Shown in pieces: positions 1 to 4,406 of a stretch of 5,886 nucleotides of DNA. Source of the stretch: Clostridia bacterium. Its GTDB lineage: Bacteria; Bacillota; Clostridia; Oscillospirales; CAG-272. Position 1 is the stretch's first letter; every line of letters starts with the position of its first letter. Both the position numbers and the translations under genes were made by a program. The notes under the pieces are model-generated. The model searched no databases and was not told the origin of the DNA. It saw only the letters and a list, made by a program, of their open reading frames with translations. The stretch covers positions 1-5,886 of the forward strand of contig JAFTHJ010000138.1 of NCBI GenBank assembly GCA_017457465.1, read 5' to 3'.

Positions 1-111
1 CTCTCTTATCCGAGCAAAGAGAAAGAGAATACTTGCGCTGACAAGAGCGTTTGCAAAAAATACAAATATCTGATTGTTTGAGCTTTTTCCGTGCGTTATC
101 CTACTCCGATT
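1..111. other. Edge segment with no supportable gene
   Basis: This stretch lies downstream of the repeat-protein gene, and no start codon with a ribosome binding site is visible on either strand. Two plus-strand frames are open from the window edge, stopping at TGA 71-73 and TGA 79-81, so the tail of a convergent gene cannot be excluded; neither short peptide is recognisable. On the minus strand the frame of the repeat-protein gene stays open for 37 codons after its TAA and includes a hydrophobic run; this is discussed as a finding. No GC-rich hairpin with a T tract is seen, so no terminator is called. Confidence 0.4.
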
Positions 112-1794
112 TTACCTTCTCTTACGCGAAACCACAAGCGCCGAGCCTGTAATCGCTGTTGTGAGAAGAACTACCGATGTAACCGCAAGGGAGCTTCCGC
201 ATCCGCCTTTTTCTTCCTCGCCATCACCGTCTGCATCGGTAGCATCGTTGCTTGGAGCGTTGAGAGGAGCCTTGGTCGTTGCCGCGGGCTTCTCGGTGCT
301 GGATGCCGCAGTTGCCTTTTCGGTTGTAGCCGCTGTAGTGGAGGCTATCTCGTCAACCGTAGCGAGGTCAACCATAGGCTTACCGTCAACAGTTTTCCAT
401 CTGATGGGATTTCCGTTTGTCTCGTTAGCCGAGTTGAATCTTACGACAACAAAGTTGTTCGTGAGCTGGTCGTCACTCAACTTTGTGCCGGGATCGCTCT
501 CGCCCGAAGCCATATTCATACCTCTGTCGGCGCCCGTGTAGTAGCAATTGCTCGTTGTGTCAAGCGCGTATTCAAAGTTGCTGCGACAAGCTATTCCGTG
601 AGCCGTTCCATAGGTGGCAGGAGCATCACCCGCAGCCTCAACAGAGCCGGGAGTAAGTGTTCCGACGGATATGCAGTTCTCAAATCCGAAGTGACCCTTC
701 TTCAACTGACCGACGACACCGCCGACATGAGTCTTGACGGAGGCAATTTCGCCGTAGTTAGCGCAGTTGCTTACCATAATAGCGCCGTTCTCCGCGGTCT
801 GCATATCAGCAACTATACCGCCCGCCATATTGTTATCGGAAAGAACGCTTCCTGTGTTTACACAACCCTCAACCGTACCCGTCGAGTAGAGCAGGGAAAC
901 GATACCGCCCGCGTAAGAGCTGGAGTGTATATTACCTGTGTTTGTGCAACCTATAATGTTCGTCTCACCCGTTCCGTAGAACTCGCAGACCGAAATGATA
1001 CCGCCCGAAAGCTGATTGGTAGCGGTGATGTCGCCGTTGTTCTCACACTTGATAACATTGAGTACGCCAGACGCATTCAGGTCATTCCAAGGGTTGGTCT
1101 GAAGATTTCCTATGATTCCACCGATTCGGTAGGTTCCGCTGATGTCACCGTTGTTCACGCAATTCTGAAGCAGGAAGTTACCGTAGGAGAGGTCTGCCGT
1201 TCCAATAATACCGCCTATCTTGTAATAGGTTTCGTTTTCCTCGTCAACCTGTTCGGTTATATCCGCGTTGTTGACGATTCCGTGAAGCTCACCGTCAAGG
1301 AAGTTGTCCGCAAAAGCGCCTGTGTGTCCCGAAGAAGAAATAGCTCCGTCAAATACGATGTTCTTTGCGGTTCCCGCAAACGAGCCGAGAAGTCCCTGCG
1401 TACTGCCGTCTCCGAAGGTCAGCGTGTGTCCGCAACCCTCAATGAGAGTCGTGTAACAGAATATATCCTCTGTCCAAACACCGAGGTTGATATCGTTCGC
1501 AATAATGAAATGCTCATTACCTCCTGCCGTAGCAAGAGTCTTGATGTCCTCGGGGTCAGAGAGAAGGTAATAGTCAGCTCCGTCAACGGTTATGTATTCG
1601 CCGCTGAAATTGGTGTCCTTGTTGACTGTGTAGTCCTTGCCGTCAAATTTGAAGGTGTTTCCTACTGTAACCCACTCGCCGTCCTTGTATTCAGCCGCGT
1701 TCGTTTCGGTGTTAGCCGCAAACAAACAAGCGCACACGGAAATCACAAAGACAAGGCAGAGCGCCATAGCAAGAATTTTTAATGATACTTTCAT
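112..1794 (-). CDS. Exported GLUG-like repeat surface protein with C-terminal GGCGSS tail
   Basis: The product is 560 residues. It opens with a Sec signal peptide (Lys2 and Lys6, hydrophobic core about 8-27, cleavage probably between 26 and 34). An N-terminal region to about 185 contains a segment (about 85-150) that reads as the beginning of a beta-solenoid. Six repeat units follow (about 193-382), each pairing a GGI/V-I/V-G/S/A turn with a Cys-x-Asn or similar turn, as in the GLUG motif family of bacterial surface proteins. A segment around 463-475 containing RWKTVDGKPM resembles the short module that often follows such repeats. A Thr/Ala/Lys/Glu-rich linker (about 483-529) leads to GGCGSS, a hydrophobic segment and terminal RKRR, which looks like a membrane-anchoring or sorting tail. 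The start at 1794 is preferred over an in-frame ATG at 1818, because an AGGAG sits 8 bases before 1794 and nothing similar precedes 1818. It lies 140 bp downstream of the lipoprotein gene in the same direction. Its role is unknown; adhesion or ligand binding is a guess. I see no catalytic motif. Confidence 0.88.
   Translation of the reverse strand: MKVSLKILAMALCLVFVISVCACLFAANTETNAAEYKDGEWVTVGNTFKFDGKDYTVNKDTNFSGEYITVDGADYYLLSDPEDIKTLATAGGNEHFIIANDINLGVWTEDIFCYTTLIEGCGHTLTFGDGSTQGLLGSFAGTAKNIVFDGAISSSGHTGAFADNFLDGELHGIVNNADITEQVDEENETYYKIGGIIGTADLSYGNFLLQNCVNNGDISGTYRIGGIIGNLQTNPWNDLNASGVLNVIKCENNGDITATNQLSGGIISVCEFYGTGETNIIGCTNTGNIHSSSYAGGIVSLLYSTGTVEGCVNTGSVLSDNNMAGGIVADMQTAENGAIMVSNCANYGEIASVKTHVGGVVGQLKKGHFGFENCISVGTLTPGSVEAAGDAPATYGTAHGIACRSNFEYALDTTSNCYYTGADRGMNMASGESDPGTKLSDDQLTNNFVVVRFNSANETNGNPIRWKTVDGKPMVDLATVDEIASTTAATTEKATAASSTEKPAATTKAPLNAPSNDATDADGDGEEEKGGCGSSLAVTSVVLLTTAITGSALVVSRKRR
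649..1218 (-). repeat. Six tandem solenoid repeats within the surface protein
   Basis: This is a protein-level repeat, not a DNA repeat. Counting from the start at 1794, Gly-Gly turns (GGIIG, GGIIG, GGIIS, GGIVS, GGIVA, GGVVG) begin at residues 194, 225, 264, 296, 325 and 358. They alternate strictly with cysteine turns (NCVNNG, KCENNG, GCTNTG, GCVNTG, NCANYG, NCISVG) whose cysteines are 212, 250, 283, 311, 344 and 374. Unit length varies from 28 to 38 residues, so the DNA copies are diverged. The pattern matches GLUG-type repeats, which are thought to stack as a beta-solenoid. Confidence 0.85.
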
Positions 1795-1802
1795 TGTTTT
1801 TT

Positions 1803-1807
1803 CTCCT
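1803..1807 (-). promoter_or_regulatory. Ribosome binding site fixing the start of the repeat-protein gene
   Basis: AGGAG within AAAAGGAGA on the minus strand ends 8 bases before the ATG at 1794. It falls inside the longer reading frame that would start at 1818, so it decides in favour of the shorter 560-residue protein, whose first residues (MKVSLKIL) also make the better signal peptide. Confidence 0.85.
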
Positions 1808-1835
1808 TTTGGTCTCATTTATTTATGGATATATA

Positions 1836-1864
1836 AATATATAAAGGTCTCTTGTTTTTCACAC
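1836..1864 (-). promoter_or_regulatory. Weak candidate promoter for the repeat-protein gene
   Basis: TATATT (1841-1836) is a 5/6 match to the -10 box, 17 bases after GTGTGA (1864-1859), only a 3/6 match to the -35 box. The surrounding bases (1828-1847) are an almost pure A/T palindrome, so a -10-like match is expected by chance. The repeat-protein gene may simply be read through from the lipoprotein gene. Confidence 0.2.
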
Positions 1865-1921
1865 TCTCCCTCAAGAGGTGTCTCGTTTCCGAGACACATT
1901 AAGGGAAAAAAGGAGTGTGAA
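1849..1921 (-). ncRNA. Candidate structured RNA: stacked hairpin with GAAA tetraloop
   Basis: On the minus-strand RNA, three perfect stems nest in one another. The outer stem has 9 pairs (1921-1913 with 1866-1858, UUCACACUC/GAGUGUGAA). The middle stem has 5 pairs (1906-1902 with 1871-1867, UCCCU/AGGGA). The inner stem has 8 pairs (1897-1890 with 1885-1878, GUGUCUCG/CGAGACAC) and is capped by GAAA at 1889-1886. A six-base bulge, CUUUUU, separates the outer and middle stems. An internal loop, UAAU opposite CUCUUG, separates the middle and inner stems. CUCUUG (1877-1872) is also complementary to CAAGAG (1854-1849) just past the hairpin, so a pseudoknot is possible. The GNRA-type loop exists only in the minus-strand sense (the plus strand reads UUUC), matching the direction of both flanking genes. 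No U tract follows the hairpin, so it is not a canonical intrinsic terminator. I do not recognise the class; it could be an attenuator, a stability or processing element, or an untranslated-region switch. Confidence 0.5.
1906..1915 (-). promoter_or_regulatory. Candidate anti-Shine-Dalgarno segment
   Basis: On the minus-strand RNA, CUCCUUUU (1915-1908) is an exact 8-base complement of AAAAGGAG (1810-1803), the ribosome binding site of the repeat-protein gene. Its first three bases belong to the outer hairpin stem and the rest lie in the six-base bulge. Pairing with the ribosome binding site would therefore compete with that stem. The segment is U-rich, so part of the match could be chance. Confidence 0.35.
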
Positions 1922-1934
1922 CTAAAAAAAGTAA

Positions 1935-4058
1935 TTAAGCAGTTTTTACTTTCGCCGTGAGCGTGAGGGTGCCGTTGAGTGTTACCGAAGAGCCGGGGTT
2001 GTAATTTGCGGAGCCCTGCATCCAGCCGTCAAAGGCGTATCCATCGTCGCAAACAACTGTTATGCGGAGAACTTTCGCCGAGGTTATTTCAAATTCAAAT
2101 CTCATATGCTCCGCAGGTTTGAGAGTAAGTACCGACGAGGCACTTGTTGTGTATGTTATCTGACCGCCTCTTCCGTTGGGAATAATTATCTGGCATCCCG
2201 CGAGAGCGGATGTGACCTTGAATGTATTCGACGCGACATAATCCTTTTCGTTAAGCACAGCTATACCGGAAACACCGCCATATGCGTGAGAGAAGGAGAT
2301 TCCGTCGCCAAGCTCTACCGTGTTATCCGAAACGGTGAGATTACAAACCGAGGAGAAATAGACAGGAGCGTTCTTGCCGCAGTTGGTCGAGCTGACGCTC
2401 ACCTTGTTGCCTGTGCAGACTATATCCGACGCGTAGTTGGTCGACTTGACAAATCCTGTATAGGGAGCGCCGTATGTTTCACCGTCTACAAGCTTGATTA
2501 CATTGTCAATAGTTTCAGCACCGTATACATAGTTGGACGATTTAACCGATATAGCGCGTTTGTCCGAGTTTCCGCTTATGATAAACTCGTTGTCGCTTAT
2601 CTTGATATTCTTCAGACCGTCCGACTCGTATTTCATAGCCGTAAATACCTTTGCGGGGGTTCCGTCGGCGAGAAATCCGTCGGCATCAGAGGATGTGTCA
2701 AGGTCCTCGATTATCTTGTCCCAGTTACTGCAAGTGAGGTCGATAAGGGAAGTGTTTCTATATCCGTATCCCTTTTCCTCGGAAATAAATTTGTTGTTTG
2801 TTATCTCAACATCGACGATGTTCATAAACTTGACCGCCGAGAGATAAGGATTATCAAACACATTGTTCGTTATCTTGAGTCCCGTTACGGTAGCGGGGCC
2901 GTTGTCACCGTGGTGTCCGATGGGGATGAGCTGATATTTTGACTGGTCGCTGTCGCCGAAATAGCATCCGTCAACCGTTACGTTCTCACAGTAGTAGAAC
3001 TCACCTGGATTGAGCATATCCGAAACGCAGGCGAACATATGTCCTTGTTCTATCTGAATAGTCTCACGGGTGATAAGCAGGTCGGTGGACGAGCCTTTCT
3101 TGTTGGGAGTTACGACGAATCCCGCAAACAAGCAGTTCTTAACGGTAGCGTTTTTAACCCCCGCAAGCTGCATAACGTGTCCTGTGTAGGAATCCTTGAA
3201 GATAACATTTTCAAAGAGGAAGTTTTCACCTCTGGAAAGGTATATCGCACCCGAGTTGTCGAGTCCGGGACGGTTTACGGGGCCGTCAAGATTTACGTCT
3301 ATCTGCGCTCCGTTGGCAAGCTCACCGTCGAGGTCGACCATACCGCCGATAATCGAGATGTTGGACTCGCCGTAGTTTCCGCCACCCTTGACATTTGTGT
3401 CAAAGTTGGTGAACCAGGCGCACTTGAGAATCGCGAACTCTCCATTGGCAACACGCTGTGCCAATTCGTCTGTATATCCCGCCGCAACATTCTCGACCTT
3501 GCCCTCAAGCTTGAGTGTGATGCCCTCGCGAAGACGGATATGATTCAGCTTGTATGTACCCGCTGGGAAATAGAGCGTTCCGCCGTCCTTCAGAGAATCG
3601 ATAGCTTTCTGAACTATCTGTGTGTCGTCTGCGAGACCCTTGCCTCCGCCGAGAAGCTTGATGTTAGCGCTCTTGCGGTCGGAGAAGGGGGTAACCGTGC
3701 AATCGGCAATTTCCGAGTTTTCAACCACGACCTTAACCGTAGCGACGTTTTCCCAATAGTCCTTAACCGTAATTGTCGCCTCTCCGTCGGAGTAAACGCT
3801 TATTTCGACTTTATCGCCGTTCTCGCCGATGACAGCATCCGCGATATAGTCGTCATCTGTTGCAACCGAGACGGGGTAGAAATTAAGGCTTCTGTAGTGA
3901 ATAGTTCTGCTATCTACCGCCTCGCCTCTCGGCGCTCTGGTCTGTTCGCTTGTTTCCTCGGATTCCTCTTCGGTCTTATTGCAGCCTGTGAAGCAGAGAA
4001 TAAGAAGCATGGGTATAAGAATGAGCAGCATCAATGATAAAAGGATTTTTTTCTTCAT
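1935..4058 (-). CDS. Beta-helix lipoprotein, pectate-lyase-3/GH28-like, with InlB-B-like C-terminus
   Basis: The product is 707 residues. A basic, hydrophobic leader ends in FTGC, a usable lipobox with Cys26 as the lipidated residue, so the mature protein should be tethered to the outer face of the membrane. An acidic linker (about 29-45) is followed by a small Ig-like module (about 50-114) with the strand pattern ATITVKDYWENVATVKVVV. Residues about 131-190 match the start of the pectate-lyase-3/GH28-like beta-helix fold: DDTQIVQKAID at 144-154, then GGTLYFPAGTY at 159-169. Repeated parallel beta-helix rungs run to about 620. Candidate active-site or binding positions are His294 (GHVMQL), Glu332-Glu337 (ETIQIE) and GHHGD at 381-385. 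Residues about 645-707, including GYAFDGW at 673-679, resemble the divergent InlB B-repeat module. The start is supported by GAGG 10 bases upstream. It is the first of two co-directional genes and has its own good promoter at 4193-4221. A polysaccharide is the likely ligand or substrate by family, but lyase, hydrolase or pure binding cannot be told apart here. Confidence 0.88.
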   Translation of the reverse strand: MKKKILLSLMLLILIPMLLILCFTGCNKTEEESEETSEQTRAPRGEAVDSRTIHYRSLNFYPVSVATDDDYIADAVIGENGDKVEISVYSDGEATITVKDYWENVATVKVVVENSEIADCTVTPFSDRKSANIKLLGGGKGLADDTQIVQKAIDSLKDGGTLYFPAGTYKLNHIRLREGITLKLEGKVENVAAGYTDELAQRVANGEFAILKCAWFTNFDTNVKGGGNYGESNISIIGGMVDLDGELANGAQIDVNLDGPVNRPGLDNSGAIYLSRGENFLFENVIFKDSYTGHVMQLAGVKNATVKNCLFAGFVVTPNKKGSSTDLLITRETIQIEQGHMFACVSDMLNPGEFYYCENVTVDGCYFGDSDQSKYQLIPIGHHGDNGPATVTGLKITNNVFDNPYLSAVKFMNIVDVEITNNKFISEEKGYGYRNTSLIDLTCSNWDKIIEDLDTSSDADGFLADGTPAKVFTAMKYESDGLKNIKISDNEFIISGNSDKRAISVKSSNYVYGAETIDNVIKLVDGETYGAPYTGFVKSTNYASDIVCTGNKVSVSSTNCGKNAPVYFSSVCNLTVSDNTVELGDGISFSHAYGGVSGIAVLNEKDYVASNTFKVTSALAGCQIIIPNGRGGQITYTTSASSVLTLKPAEHMRFEFEITSAKVLRITVVCDDGYAFDGWMQGSANYNPGSSVTLNGTLTLTAKVKTA

Positions 4059-4068
4059 TTTAATATAA

Positions 4069-4072
4069 CCTC
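4069..4072 (-). promoter_or_regulatory. Ribosome binding site of the lipoprotein gene
   Basis: GAGG (within TTGAGG) on the minus strand is separated from the ATG at 4058 by 10 A/T bases. The spacing is slightly long but acceptable, and no competing in-frame start is present upstream. Confidence 0.6.
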
Positions 4073-4192
4073 AAATACTGTTCGCGGATATTGCTTATAA
4101 CAACACCCTTTTGGCTTTGTGAAACCTTGAATTTTGTATTCTTTCCTTTCGTTATGATTAAAGACATATTATCTCATTGTGACGTTAAGTGA

Positions 4193-4221
4193 ATTGTACC
4201 ATATAGACAAAAAGTATTCAA
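4193..4221 (-). promoter_or_regulatory. Sigma-A-type promoter for the lipoprotein gene
   Basis: On the minus strand TTGAAT (4221-4216) is followed after exactly 17 bases by TACAAT (4198-4193), with TG one base before the -10 box, an extended -10. Transcription should start near 4186, giving a leader of about 128 bases before the ATG at 4058. I did not recognise a known riboswitch in that leader. The -35 box overlaps a short dyad (GTATTC, AATA, GAATAT at 4214-4229) and the spacer contains one arm of the larger inverted repeat, so a regulator bound there would affect this promoter directly. Confidence 0.7.
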
Positions 4222-4314
4222 TAGAATATCGGAAAATGGCACAATTTGTGCGAAAATAATCACAAATTCGTACCTTTAATAATATTCATTATACGACATA
4301 CTGTTTTTTGTCTA
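4204..4314. repeat. Inverted repeat spanning the divergent control region
   Basis: TAGACAAAAA (4204-4213) is matched by its exact reverse complement TTTTTGTCTA (4305-4314). The pairing extends inward as GTAT (4214-4217) against ATAC (4298-4301), if a three-base bulge is allowed on the right side. The arms enclose the GCACAATTTGTGC palindrome and lie between the two divergent promoters. Plausible readings are paired binding sites for a looping regulator or the ends of a small decayed element. The A/T-rich arms reduce the weight of the match. The rest of the 4059-4406 intergenic region holds the two promoters, the two ribosome binding sites and no gene that I can see. Confidence 0.4.
4239..4251. 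promoter_or_regulatory. Candidate operator palindrome
   Basis: GCACAA and TTGTGC form a perfect 6-bp inverted repeat around a single central T. It lies 18 bp upstream of the lipoprotein gene's -35 box and about 95 bp upstream of the transporter gene's -35 box. A homodimeric repressor or a response regulator could bind here. A related half, CACAAATTCG, follows at 4261. No regulator gene is present in the window to assign it to. Confidence 0.4.
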
Positions 4315-4345
4315 AATATTTATTGTGTTTTTTAGTGAAAAACTA

Positions 4346-4374
4346 TTGCAAAATTTCGTGTAAGATGTTAAAAT
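4346..4374 (+). promoter_or_regulatory. Sigma-A-type promoter for the ABC transporter gene
   Basis: TTGCAA (4346-4351) is followed after exactly 17 bases by TAAAAT (4369-4374), a 5/6 match to the -10 box, with TG one base before it (extended -10). Transcription should begin near 4381, leaving a leader of only about 25 bases before the ATG at 4407, so RNA-level control is unlikely on this side. Confidence 0.7.
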
Positions 4375-4391
4375 GACTTAACCAAATCAAG

Positions 4392-4397
4392 AAAGGA
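4392..4397 (+). promoter_or_regulatory. Ribosome binding site of the ABC transporter gene
   Basis: AAAGGA lies 9 bases before the ATG at 4407. An earlier ATG at 4402 is only 4 bases from this site and reads three codons to TAG at 4411-4413, overlapping the real start, so 4407 is chosen. Confidence 0.75.
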
Positions 4398-4406
4398 ATA
4401 AATGAT

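Noticed and set aside
91..1782. A 563-codon open frame on the plus strand, antisense to the repeat-protein gene
   Set aside because: It has no ribosome binding site and no recognisable domain, and its composition is odd (rich in Cys, Arg, Ser and Val). The minus-strand gene over the same bases has a signal peptide, repeats, linker and tail. The long frame is a by-product of the real gene's codon choice.
1795..1818. An upstream start for the repeat protein at ATG 1818, adding eight residues (MRPKGEKT)
   Set aside because: No Shine-Dalgarno sequence precedes it, while a good AGGAG lies within those extra codons at the right distance from the ATG at 1794.
1828..1847. A/T palindrome (TATATA, TT, TATATA) in the leader of the repeat-protein gene
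   Set aside because: Low-complexity A/T sequence gives such palindromes readily; it is counted only as a weak -10 context, not as an operator.
1924..1952. Weak terminator-like hairpin at the end of the lipoprotein gene: AAAGTAA/TTACTTT on the minus strand, followed by T residues
   Set aside because: The 7-bp stem has a single G-C pair, an 11-base loop and includes the stop codon in the loop. It is too unstable to call a terminator from sequence alone.
2106..4037. Plus-strand open frames of 278 and 332 codons antisense to the lipoprotein gene
   Set aside because: There are no start signals and no domains, and they lie fully inside a well-supported beta-helix lipoprotein gene on the other strand.
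4059..4186. Possible c-di-GMP (GEMM) riboswitch in the lipoprotein leader, prompted by CACAAAGCC followed by AAAAGGG on the minus strand
   Set aside because: The characteristic 5' half with its GGGCAAACC-like segment and tetraloop-capped stem is absent; the match is a short fragment only.
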